A DNA stretch of 13,005 bases, from contig CAZWUZ010000090.1 of the NCBI GenBank assembly GCA_964637655.1, positions 1 through 13,005 of the forward strand, read 5' to 3'. This document shows, in pieces, positions 7,241 to 13,005 of this stretch. Numbering within the stretch: position 1 is the first letter of the stretch; each line of letters begins with the position of its first letter. The translations under genes and the position numbers were made by a program. The notes beneath the pieces are model-generated. The model saw nothing but the letters and a program-made list of their open reading frames with translations. It was not told the DNA's origin and made no database searches. The DNA comes from CAZWUZ01 sp964637655 [NCBI: uncultured bacterium] (GTDB lineage: Bacteria; DAOPZR01).

Positions 7241-8535
7241 TTTTTCATCTCCCGCACCAGTTTCTTGCCGAGCTGCACCTTCTGCACAAGGAAGCGCCGT
7301 GCGGGGCAGGAGTAGGCGCAGCAGCCGCATTCCATGCAGTCGCTGATGCCGGCCGCGACGAGCTGTTCCGGCTCTTTCGCGTCGGCGTGCAGTTCAAAAG
7401 CGCGCGGGGAAAGCCCCATCGGGCAGACCTCGCCGCAGCGCCCGCAGCGGATGCAGGGGTACTGGCGCGGTTCGCGCGCCTCGTCGGCAGTGAGAAAGAG
7501 CAGGCCGGAGGTACCCTTGCCGACGGGATAATCCATCCCCTTGAGCGCGAGCCCCATCATCGGGCCGCCGGCAATGATTTTGGCGAGGCAGCAGTCGCGG
7601 CCGCCGGCGAGGGCAAAGAGCTCGCTGACCGGGGTGCCGAGGCGCACGCGGAAGTTGCCGGGACGGTCGACCGCGCCCCCGGCCACCGTAACAATACGTT
7701 CAATGAGCGGCGTGCCGCTGACCACCGCCTCGCGCACAGCGTAGGCGGTCCCGGCATTCTGCACCACGCAGCCGGCATCCATCGGCAGGGTGCCGGAGCG
7801 GACGACGCGGCGGGTAAGCGCGTAGATGAGCTGCTTTTCCGCCCCCTGCGGGTAGCGGGTGGGGACAATCACGACCTCGGCGACACTGGCCGCCGCGGCG
7901 CGCAGTGCGGCGATGGCGGCCGGCTTGTTGTCCTCGATGCCGATGACCGCGGTGACGTCGCCGAGCAGTTTGCGCATGATGGCAACGCCCTCGATGACCG
8001 CGGCGGCATGCTCTTCCATGAGGCGCGCATCGGCGTTGAGGTAGGGCTCGCATTCGGCGGCGTTGATAACGAGACAGTCGATCTTCTTCTCCGGCGGCGG
8101 CGCCAGTTTGACATGCGCGGGGAAGGTGGCGCCGCCGAGCCCGACGATGCCCGCGTCACGCACGCGCGCAAGCAGTTCCTCGCGCGAAGCACTGCGCCAG
8201 TCGAGAGCAGGGAGTGACTCGCGCTGTTCCTCCGCGGCGCGGGTGATGACCGCCGCGAGGCGCGGCTCGCCGCAGGGATGGAGCACGGTGGTGAGTGCGG
8301 TGATTTTGCCGGTAACGGGGCTGTGCACGGCAGCGGAGATAAACCCGTCGGGTTCACCGAGGAGCTGCCCGGTGCGCACCTCGGCACCCGCCGTGACGAC
8401 GGGTTTCGCCGGCTTGCCGATATGCTGGCCGAAAAAGACCGTGGCCACCGCCGGCAGCGGCGCCGCCTGAATGGCAGCGTGCGCGGTCGCGCGTTTGCGG
8501 TCGTCAGGATGTATGCCACCCGGAAACAGACGCAT
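7237..8535 (-). CDS. rnfC: Rnf electron transport complex subunit C, NADH/FMN and Fe-S subunit
   Basis: RnfC is the cytoplasmic subunit that exchanges electrons with NAD. The 432-residue product opens with FPGGIHP, then a barrel-sandwich-like segment with VHSPVTGKI (70-78). The nucleotide/FMN region follows with GIVGLGGATFPAHVKL (129-144) and NAAECEPYLNAD (158-169), and later IAGGPMMG (321-328). Two [4Fe-4S] motifs lie at the end: C361/C364/C367/C371 and C400/C403/C406/C410. At 432 residues it lacks the long Ala-rich C-terminal extension of enterobacterial RnfC. I chose the ATG at 8535, with GGGG just upstream. In-frame starts further out (8580, 8691) fall at or before the promoter's predicted transcription start. 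It is the first gene of the unit. Confidence 0.95.
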   Translation of the reverse strand: MRLFPGGIHPDDRKRATAHAAIQAAPLPAVATVFFGQHIGKPAKPVVTAGAEVRTGQLLGEPDGFISAAVHSPVTGKITALTTVLHPCGEPRLAAVITRAAEEQRESLPALDWRSASREELLARVRDAGIVGLGGATFPAHVKLAPPPEKKIDCLVINAAECEPYLNADARLMEEHAAAVIEGVAIMRKLLGDVTAVIGIEDNKPAAIAALRAAAASVAEVVIVPTRYPQGAEKQLIYALTRRVVRSGTLPMDAGCVVQNAGTAYAVREAVVSGTPLIERIVTVAGGAVDRPGNFRVRLGTPVSELFALAGGRDCCLAKIIAGGPMMGLALKGMDYPVGKGTSGLLFLTADEAREPRQYPCIRCGRCGEVCPMGLSPRAFELHADAKEPEQLVAAGISDCMECGCCAYSCPARRFLVQKVQLGKKLVREMKK

Positions 8536-8548
8536 CAGACCCCGTTCC

Positions 8549-8575
8549 GGATGCCGGATGGAACCCCCGGCATCC
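8549..8575 (-). promoter_or_regulatory. Dyad/hairpin in the rnfC 5' leader
   Basis: GGATGCCGG at 8549-8557 and its exact complement CCGGCATCC at 8567-8575 form a perfect 9-bp stem around a 9-base loop. It spans roughly +9 to +35 of the predicted rnfC transcript, ending about 14 bases before the ATG. It could be an operator for a dimeric regulator or an mRNA leader hairpin. No T-run follows it, so it is not an obvious terminator. Confidence 0.55.
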
Positions 8576-8589
8576 CGCATCGTTGGCGT

Positions 8590-8618
8590 ATTGTAGCACC
8601 CGTCGGCGAAATCGTCAA
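8590..8618 (-). promoter_or_regulatory. sigma70-type promoter of the rnf operon
   Basis: On the minus strand there is a -35 TTGACG (8618-8613), a 17-base spacer and a -10 TACAAT (8595-8590) preceded by TGC. The spacing and both boxes are close to consensus. The predicted start is about 8583, giving an rnfC leader of about 48 bases. It lies back to back with the rightward promoter, the two -35 boxes being 7 bases apart. Confidence 0.8.
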
Positions 8619-8625
8619 TCGGCAC

Positions 8626-8654
8626 TTGGCAAGCGGGCGCGGCGGTGCTACACT
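8626..8654 (+). promoter_or_regulatory. sigma70-type promoter for the rightward glycosyltransferase genes
   Basis: There is a -35 TTGGCA (8626-8631), a 17-base spacer and a -10 TACACT (8649-8654) preceded by TGC. The predicted start near 8661 gives a leader of about 190 bases that includes the palindromic element at 8688-8778 before the GTG at 8848. Confidence 0.7.
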
Positions 8655-8687
8655 CGCTTTCTATGGACCACGGCCCGCGGCAACTAT

Positions 8688-8778
8688 TCACTCACCCTCG
8701 CCCTGCCCTCTCCCGCCGCAGGCGGGAGAGGGTGTTTGCCTTTTCCCTCTCTGAGGGGGAAGGGTGGATGAGGGTGAA
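8688..8778 (+). repeat. REP/MITE-like palindromic element with two hairpins
   Basis: The ends are complementary (TCACCCTC at 8692-8699 and GAGGGTGA at 8770-8777), continuing inward imperfectly. Inside lie two hairpins. CCCTCTCCCGCC (8706-8717) pairs perfectly with 8721-8732 around the loop GCA, and CCTTTTCCCTC (8739-8749) pairs with 8753-8763 with G-T wobbles. The pyrimidine-rich wording resembles interspersed intergenic palindromes common in GC-rich genomes. Only one copy is in this window, so its repeat status is inferred. Situated in a transcribed leader, it could act as an attenuator or stabiliser. No coding sequence is assigned to 8536-8847. Confidence 0.65.
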
Positions 8779-8847
8779 CAGGTACGGCCCGCGTATTGCC
8801 ACCGTACGATACGACAGGCACACCGGTACCGGCCGGCGGGGCAGCGC

Positions 8848-9924
8848 GTGCTGACCGGCATCGCGCTGCACCTGGCCGGCCTGCTGCTCGTGCTGCTCGC
8901 CGTACTTCCCGCCGGTACCGCCCTGCTGCGCCTGCTCACCGGGCGACGACCGGACGTTGCGGACCTGCCCGTGGCCGCGGCGGCAGGACTGGCGCTGGCG
9001 CTGGCGTGCAACCTGCTGCTGGCGCAGGCCGCCACGTTTTCCCGCTTCCTGCTGCTGTATGTGCCGTGGTGGCTGGCCGGATGGCGGCAGTTGCGGGGTT
9101 TGGCCGGACCCGCCGGCGCACTCTTGCGCCGGCCGCAGGCGTGGCTGCTGGCGGCGACACTGTTCTGCTTTGCCGGGCTGACCGCGCTGCCCCACCGTTT
9201 TCTCGGCGGCGCGGACGAAGGTTCCTACACGGCGACCACCGCCACCTTCTACGCGCGCGGCGGGCTGGCGGCGCCGCTGCCGCTGGCGGCGGAACTGGCC
9301 CCGGCCATTCCCGCGGCGCGGTTTGCGCCGCTCTCCCATCTGCCGGTCAGTGGTTTCCGCCTCTCCCCGCTCTGTCCTGCCGGCCTGCCGCTGATGGCGG
9401 CGCCGCTGCATGCGCTTACCCGTCCGCTGCTGGGCGCTATCGACGCGCTCTTCATCACCACGCAGTTCTGCGGGGCGTGGTCGCTGCTGCTGGTGTTCGG
9501 CATCGCCCGGCGCCGGGGCGGCGCACCCGCCGGTTTTGCCGCCGTGCTGCTGCTGGGCAGCACCTGGCTGCAGGTGTGGCTGAGCCGCGCGCCGCAGGCG
9601 GAAGTGCCGCTGCAGACGCTGCTGCTCGCGTCACTGGCCGCCGCGCTGACGGCAGTCGAGCGCCGGGCCCCGCGCGAATTCGCCGTGGCCGGGGTGCTGG
9701 CCGCCGCCGCCGCGCTGGTCAAACTCGAGGGACTGCTCATCCTGCCCGGGCTGTTCATGCTGCTCGGCCTGCTGCGTCTGCCGGTCGGCCGTTACTGCCG
9801 GCACGCGCTGCTGCTGCTGCTGCTCATCAGTGCGCCGCTGGCGTACACCGTCGCCATCCACGATGCCTATCGCGAGCATTACCTGCCGCTCAACCTGCGC
9901 GGCCTGACGGGAGACGGGCAGTGA
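8848..9924 (+). CDS. GT-C glycosyltransferase (PMT/GT39-type), N-terminal catalytic half
   Basis: The 358-residue product is almost entirely hydrophobic. Three N-terminal helices precede LGGADEGSYTATTATFYARG (119-138), where Asp123-Glu124 occupy the catalytic acidic position of PMT_2-type enzymes in the first large periplasmic loop. PLCPAGLPLMAAPLHAL (174-190) and VKLEGLLILPG (291-301) are further family-like segments. The protein stops after about ten helices, without the remaining helices and soluble C-terminal domain usual for the family; these appear to be encoded by the next gene. GTG at 8848 is preferred because translation from the ATG at 8764 would begin inside the palindromic element and add a polar, Arg-rich stretch. 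A GGGG lies 6 bases upstream. A CTG run (9808-9822) encodes part of a poly-Leu helix. Confidence 0.75.
   Translation: MLTGIALHLAGLLLVLLAVLPAGTALLRLLTGRRPDVADLPVAAAAGLALALACNLLLAQAATFSRFLLLYVPWWLAGWRQLRGLAGPAGALLRRPQAWLLAATLFCFAGLTALPHRFLGGADEGSYTATTATFYARGGLAAPLPLAAELAPAIPAARFAPLSHLPVSGFRLSPLCPAGLPLMAAPLHALTRPLLGAIDALFITTQFCGAWSLLLVFGIARRRGGAPAGFAAVLLLGSTWLQVWLSRAPQAEVPLQTLLLASLAAALTAVERRAPREFAVAGVLAAAAALVKLEGLLILPGLFMLLGLLRLPVGRYCRHALLLLLLISAPLAYTVAIHDAYREHYLPLNLRGLTGDGQ
9909..9913 (+). promoter_or_regulatory. Ribosome binding site of the second glycosyltransferase half
   Basis: GGGAG ends 7 bases before the GTG at 9921. Its good match and spacing support an independent start for the downstream gene rather than a frameshift that split one gene. 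Confidence 0.6.
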
Positions 9925-10787
9925 CCGCGCGCACGTTCACCCTGCTGCTGGTGCTGGCCATGGTCGCCATGCTGTTCATCGGGACAGCGGACGACCGCTA
10001 CCGGAGCATCGCGGCCATGCGGCTGCACGGGCTGCTGTTGTTCGGCGGCCCGCTGCTCGTCTGCGGCGGTGTGCTGCTGCTGTGCCGCCGCGGCCTGCCC
10101 GGCATTCCGGGTACTGACGCACCACGGGCGGCGCTGCTGCTGCTGCTGCTGCTCGCGCTGCTGACGCAGGGGCTGTTCGACGCGGGGCGGCACGAGCCAA
10201 ACATCTCCCGTCGGCTGGTGCCGCTGGTGCTGCCGCTCATCGCGGTGCTGGCAGGCAGCGGCTATGCCGCCTGCCGCCGTGCCGGCGGGTGGCGGGCGCG
10301 ACTCGCCGTGATGCTGCTCGGCGGCGGCGTGCTCTGGTCGCTGATTCCTTCCCTGCCGTTTTTCGGCTACAGCAATTACGCGTCACTCAACCCGCCGCTG
10401 GCGCAGGCGGCCGCGGCACTGCCGCCACAGGCCATCCTGATCGTCGACTGGCCGCGCGGTCTGCTCGACACGCCGCTGCATTTCCATCACGGCATCACCA
10501 CGGTCAACGGTGACGGGCTGACCGCCGCGGAACTGGCGGCGCTGCGCGCGTACGCGGCCACCCGCCACCGGCGGCTGTTCCTGCTGCGCAGCCGCATCAC
10601 CCCCGCCAGCGGCTGGCTGGGCGAGGTTTCGCCGCTGCTGGCAGGACTGGTGCTGCCTCACCCGCAGGTTGTGGACCTGCCGCTGGTCTGGGAGGATACC
10701 ACCGACGGCGTGCGTCATCCGCGGCGCACCGCGCCCCTGCGGGTGCTGCTGTCACTGCAGGAACTGCCGCCCGACGCCGCCCCCTGA
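9921..10787 (+). CDS. Membrane protein with C-terminal soluble domain, probable second half of a split GT-C glycosyltransferase
   Basis: The 288-residue product has about five hydrophobic helices (roughly 5-20, 36-55, 68-85, 99-116, 127-145), including RRLVPLVLPLIAVLAGSG (97-114). It continues into a soluble region (about 146-288), presumably periplasmic. I recognise no catalytic motif in it. Helices followed by a C-terminal soluble domain are what the preceding gene lacks, and the two together (about 646 residues) equal a usual large PMT-type enzyme. The GTG start overlaps the preceding stop as GTGA, the same junction type used in the rnf unit, with its own GGGAG site. A six-unit CTG run (10134-10151) encodes poly-Leu. 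Alternatives are a frameshifted single gene or an independent accessory membrane subunit. Confidence 0.7.
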   Translation: MTARTFTLLLVLAMVAMLFIGTADDRYRSIAAMRLHGLLLFGGPLLVCGGVLLLCRRGLPGIPGTDAPRAALLLLLLLALLTQGLFDAGRHEPNISRRLVPLVLPLIAVLAGSGYAACRRAGGWRARLAVMLLGGGVLWSLIPSLPFFGYSNYASLNPPLAQAAAALPPQAILIVDWPRGLLDTPLHFHHGITTVNGDGLTAAELAALRAYAATRHRRLFLLRSRITPASGWLGEVSPLLAGLVLPHPQVVDLPLVWEDTTDGVRHPRRTAPLRVLLSLQELPPDAAP

Positions 10788-10795
10788 GACCGCAG

Positions 10796-10825
10796 TTGCC
10801 CGTCGGGAAACGCCTATGCTACACT
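10796..10825 (+). promoter_or_regulatory. sigma70-type promoter of the methyltransferase gene
   Basis: There is a -35 TTGCCC (10796-10801), an 18-base spacer and a -10 TACACT (10820-10825) preceded by TGC. It starts 9 bases after the preceding stop. The predicted start near 10832 lies downstream of the ATG at 10816, which therefore favours the ATG at 10846. Confidence 0.65.
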
Positions 10826-10835
10826 CGGTGCCGAC

Positions 10836-10840
10836 GGGGA
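10836..10840 (+). promoter_or_regulatory. Ribosome binding site of the methyltransferase gene
   Basis: GGGGA ends 5 bases before the ATG at 10846 and is the main reason for choosing that start over the in-frame ATG at 10816, which has no such site. Confidence 0.55.
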
Positions 10841-10845
10841 AAACG

Positions 10846-11598
10846 ATGAACAAACTGCTGCGCTGGTTCGGCTCCATCGACCTGTTCGACCGCAACAAGC
10901 ACGCGTCGATGATGGTGGCCGCCCAGGAAAAACTGAGCGGCATGGACTCAGCCAACCGCTGGCTGCACGACACGCTCGCGCCCTATCTCGGGACGCGGGT
11001 GCTCGAGATCGGCTGCGGACTGGGCGGCTTCCTGCGCGTGCTGGCCGCGCGCGGGCAGTGCACCTCCCTGGCGGGCACCGAGGTCATCGAGGAGTATTTT
11101 CCCACGCTGGCGGCGCTCCCCGGCGTGACGGTACACCGTCACGACATCGTCACCGACCCGCTCGACGTGTTGCAGGCAGGCGCGTATGACACTGTCGTCT
11201 GCAGCAATGTGCTCGAGCATCTTGCCGACGATGGCGGGGTGGCACGGCGGCTGGTCGACAGCGTCGTCCCGGGCGGCACCGTGCTCATCCTCGTGCCCGC
11301 CTTCCCGCGCCTCTACTGCAACCTCGACCGCAACGCGGGGCATTACCGGCGCTATTCACGCGCCATGCTGCGCGCGCTGGCGTCAGCCACCGGAGCGGAG
11401 ACGCAGGCCCTCTTCTTCTTCAATTTTCCCGGGCTGCTGGGGTGGATGGTCAACGGCGTGCTGCTGCGCAAGGACTACCTGAGCAACCACCTGCTCGACG
11501 TCTTCAACTATGCCGTCCCGCTCTTCCGTATGACCGAGCGGCTGACGCGGCACGTGGCCGGCGCCTCGCTCATCCTCGTGCTGCGCCGACCGCGCTGA
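10846..11598 (+). CDS. Class I SAM-dependent methyltransferase
   Basis: The 250-residue product has the Rossmann-like methyltransferase core. Motif I is RVLEIGCGLGGFL (51-63), an acidic residue ends the second strand (LAGTEVIEE, Glu79), and HDIVTDP (99-105) follows. Motif IV/post-motif DTVVCSNVLEHL (115-126) and VPGGTVLILVPAFP (141-154) complete the fold. RNAGHYRRYSRAML (162-175) is a segment often seen in methyltransferases of surface-glycan and glycosyltransferase clusters. The C-terminal half has a hydrophobic LFFFNFPGLLGWMVNGVLL stretch (189-207) that may touch the membrane or a lipid-linked substrate. The substrate is unknown; neighbours suggest a sugar or polyprenyl-linked acceptor. The first about 40 residues precede the core. 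Its 3' end overlaps the convergent glycosyltransferase gene by 29 bases. Confidence 0.85.
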   Translation: MNKLLRWFGSIDLFDRNKHASMMVAAQEKLSGMDSANRWLHDTLAPYLGTRVLEIGCGLGGFLRVLAARGQCTSLAGTEVIEEYFPTLAALPGVTVHRHDIVTDPLDVLQAGAYDTVVCSNVLEHLADDGGVARRLVDSVVPGGTVLILVPAFPRLYCNLDRNAGHYRRYSRAMLRALASATGAETQALFFFNFPGLLGWMVNGVLLRKDYLSNHLLDVFNYAVPLFRMTERLTRHVAGASLILVLRRPR

Positions 11599-12805
11599 CC
11601 CTGCCGGCAGCCAGCCGCTGCCAGCCCAGCGCCGCCCAGACCGCGAGCAGCGGATGCAGCGGCAGGCGGAAGCGCAGCGTGCCGTAGTAGACCGCGACAA
11701 ACAGCAGCGTATAGGCGAGCAACGCGTAGAGCGGCCAGGCGCGGCGCCAGGTGCCGCGTGCCGCCCACATGCCGGTGAGAAACAGCGGGAAGACCGGCAG
11801 GCACCAGGCAAGTGAAACCGCCAGCTGGTACCAGGCGGTGTGGCCCGAGGTTTCCGACGGCAGCGGCGACCAGGCCCGCGCCAGTTTCACCGGCATCATG
11901 CGCAGGAAGTGCAGCGGGCGTTCGCGCACGTAGGTCACCGCGGCCCGGGTCAGCGCATCATTGAGCGCGTCTTCACGCAGCGCAGCATGGCCGGGGACGC
12001 GGCTCAGGTCATAGTCGATACCGCCACCCAGTCCGCCCCCGAGGCGATTGAGCGGATTATTGCCCGCATAGAGCGCCATACCTGACTGGTTGGTCACGGG
12101 AATATAGCGCCCGAACACCGCGTAATTGCGCAGCAGCCACGGCAGCATGACCGCGACGGCGGCCAGCACCAGCGCCAGACCGCGGCGCAGCAGCACCGCG
12201 CGCGGCAAGGCAGCGTAGCGCCACCAGCCAAGCAGAATAAGCGGGATAAATCCCTGCAGGACGGGACGGGTGAGAGCACTGAGCCCGACGACGATGCCGA
12301 TGAGCAGGCACCAGCCCGTGCCGCGCGGCCGGGCCGCATCCTCGACCAGCATCCAGAGCAGCAGCAGGGCAATGAAGGTGAACAGCGTTTCCGTCAGCAG
12401 CAGCAGGGAAAAATACGCCGTCAAGGGATCAAGCGCGATAAGCGCCGCCGCCACGACCCCCGCCCACGGCCGGCCACCGAGACGCAGCGTCAGGCGCCAG
12501 CCGAACCACTGCATGCCGCAGACCAGCAGGCCCTGCGCGAGCAGGGTAAGCAGAAACGGGTGCCCGGTAAGACCGAAAGGAACGGTGAGCAGCAGCGGAT
12601 AGAGCGGCGCATACCACGCCTTGAACCCGTTGCTGTCGAACCCGCGTCCGGCCAGCAGATTGCGCGCAATCATCTCGTACGCACCGGCATCGCTGGCGAC
12701 GAAGTGCCGCTCGCCGATATACAGGCCGGCGACCAGGTGCAGGAGCATGGTCAGGGCGGCGAGCAGCCAGAGCCATGTGCGCGGTGAGCGCAGCCGGTAC
12801 GGCAT
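11570..12805 (-). CDS. GT-C glycosyltransferase, PMT/ArnT-like (GT39-type), 411 aa
   Basis: This polytopic membrane protein has an N-terminal helix (about 11-30). A periplasmic loop follows with VASDAGAYEMIARNLLAGRG (36-55); Asp39 is the predicted catalytic acid, and the DAxxY...A.NLL.G.G pattern is strongly typical of the family. KAWYAPLYPLLLTVPF (62-77) follows as expected. It is shorter than the 581-residue enzyme at 1664-3409 and ends soon after the last helices, so it lacks a large soluble C-terminal domain. The ATG at 12805 comes one base after the upstream TAG, which suggests coupling. A GTG at 12817 is an alternative start overlapping that gene, but no ribosome binding site is visible for it. 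The acceptor substrate is unknown. Confidence 0.85.
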   Translation of the reverse strand: MPYRLRSPRTWLWLLAALTMLLHLVAGLYIGERHFVASDAGAYEMIARNLLAGRGFDSNGFKAWYAPLYPLLLTVPFGLTGHPFLLTLLAQGLLVCGMQWFGWRLTLRLGGRPWAGVVAAALIALDPLTAYFSLLLLTETLFTFIALLLLWMLVEDAARPRGTGWCLLIGIVVGLSALTRPVLQGFIPLILLGWWRYAALPRAVLLRRGLALVLAAVAVMLPWLLRNYAVFGRYIPVTNQSGMALYAGNNPLNRLGGGLGGGIDYDLSRVPGHAALREDALNDALTRAAVTYVRERPLHFLRMMPVKLARAWSPLPSETSGHTAWYQLAVSLAWCLPVFPLFLTGMWAARGTWRRAWPLYALLAYTLLFVAVYYGTLRFRLPLHPLLAVWAALGWQRLAAGRVSAVGAARG

Positions 12806-12806
12806 G

Positions 12807-13005
12807 CTACAGGCCACCGGGAGCGGCCAGCAGGGCGATGACCGCGACGGCCACCGCCGCGAGCGCCACGCCGCCGAGCGCGAGGATGAGGCAGCCGATA
12901 CCGGTCAGCGCGCACCCTGACGTTCCGCGCGACGCCGCCGGGGCGGCCGCCGCGGGGACAACGGCAGGAGCAGTCACGGGCGCCACCAGTCCCTGCAGCA
13001 GCGCG
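12807..13005 (-). CDS. C-terminal fragment of a protein with Ala/Pro linker and membrane anchor
   Basis: An open frame enters from the right edge (first full codon at 13004) and ends with TAG at 12809-12807, giving the last 65 residues of a protein. About 25 Ala/Pro/Val-rich residues form a linker (GLVAPVTAPAVVPAAAAPAA). A short polar stretch with Cys31 comes next, then one long Ala/Leu/Val-rich helix (about 32-60) and a tail APGGL. That is a C-terminal membrane anchor. No family can be recognised from this end alone. The 1-base spacing to the downstream glycosyltransferase start implies a shared transcript. Coding is supported by the continuous frame and coupling, not by homology. Confidence 0.55.
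   Translation of the reverse strand, partial: ALLQGLVAPVTAPAVVPAAAAPAASRGTSGCALTGIGCLILALGGVALAAVAVAVIALLAAPGGL

Noticed and set aside
6284-7330. A longer rnfD starting at the ATG at 7330
   Set aside because: The extra 30 residues read through the rnfC cysteine region in another frame; the GTG at 7240 matches the family N-terminus, has a ribosome binding site and fits the GTGA pattern.
7237-8691. A longer rnfC starting at 8691 or 8580
   Set aside because: The added residues cover the promoter and leader dyad; the FPGGIHP family N-terminus begins directly after the ATG at 8535.
8706-8748. The perfect 12-bp hairpin as a standard intrinsic terminator for a leftward or rightward gene
   Set aside because: No gene ends just upstream on either strand and the following bases contain only a weak, interrupted T tract; the palindromic-element reading fits better.
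8663-8854. A possible leader peptide (63 codons) starting just after the rightward promoter and ending over the glycosyltransferase start
   Set aside because: It is mostly translation of the palindromic element, Arg-rich and without a ribosome binding site. Its overlap with the GTG at 8848 is noted, but coding is not supported.
9808-10151. CTG triplet runs (9808-9822 and 10134-10151) as contingency repeats
   Set aside because: Length changes would be in-frame Leu additions in membrane helices, and the runs are short; codon preference for CTG explains them.
12805-12813. Another TGCTAC on the plus strand, as a fifth promoter
   Set aside because: The following bases (AGG) give a poor -10 hexamer, no -35 stands at the right distance, and it lies antisense inside two coding ends.

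Overview
This is a GC-rich, gene-dense bacterial window. Its centre is a complete six-subunit Rnf complex (ion-translocating ferredoxin:NAD+ oxidoreductase) in the order rnfC-D-G-E-A-B, read on the minus strand. That order and the long polyferredoxin-type RnfB are familiar from anaerobes such as clostridia and Bacteroidota; Rhodobacter and E. coli use rnfABCDGE. With lipid-linked sugar transferases and MurJ also present, I infer a Gram-negative anaerobe or facultative anaerobe. A high-GC lineage such as Kiritimatiellota/Verrucomicrobiota or a proteobacterium would fit, but the sequence does not settle the phylum.

Layout. 1-58 (minus): 5' part of tRNA-Pro(UGG), cut by the window edge, with its own promoter at 70-99. 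96-8535 (minus): one tightly packed transcription unit, read from the right as rnfC, rnfD, rnfG, rnfE, rnfA, rnfB, a GT-C (PMT/ArnT-like) glycosyltransferase, and murJ. Six of its seven junctions are 4-base start/stop overlaps, five GTGA and one ATGA. The remaining junction has a 7-base gap. 8536-8847: divergent intergenic region with two back-to-back sigma70-type promoters, a perfect 9-bp dyad in the rnfC leader, and a compact REP/MITE-like palindromic element in the rightward leader. 8848-10787 (plus): two overlapping genes that together look like one GT-C glycosyltransferase cut in two. 10846-11598 (plus): a class I SAM methyltransferase with its own promoter. 11570-12805 (minus): a third PMT-family glycosyltransferase, convergent with and overlapping the methyltransferase gene. 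12807-13005 (minus): the C-terminal end of a protein with an Ala/Pro linker and a membrane anchor, apparently cotranscribed with that glycosyltransferase.

How the parts may work together. Rnf couples ferredoxin/NAD electron flow to an ion gradient in the inner membrane. MurJ flips lipid II and the GT-C enzymes use undecaprenyl- or other polyprenyl-linked sugars on the periplasmic face, so the right and left ends of the window concern envelope glycan assembly. Placing a GT-C enzyme and murJ at the 3' end of an rnf operon could tie lipid-carrier traffic to the energised state of the membrane; that is inference.

The most interesting signals are a shared extended -10 motif (TGCTAC followed by three bases ending in T) in all four promoters I could identify, the closely abutting divergent promoters, the natural-looking split of a GT-C enzyme, and the structured leaders on both sides of the divergent region.
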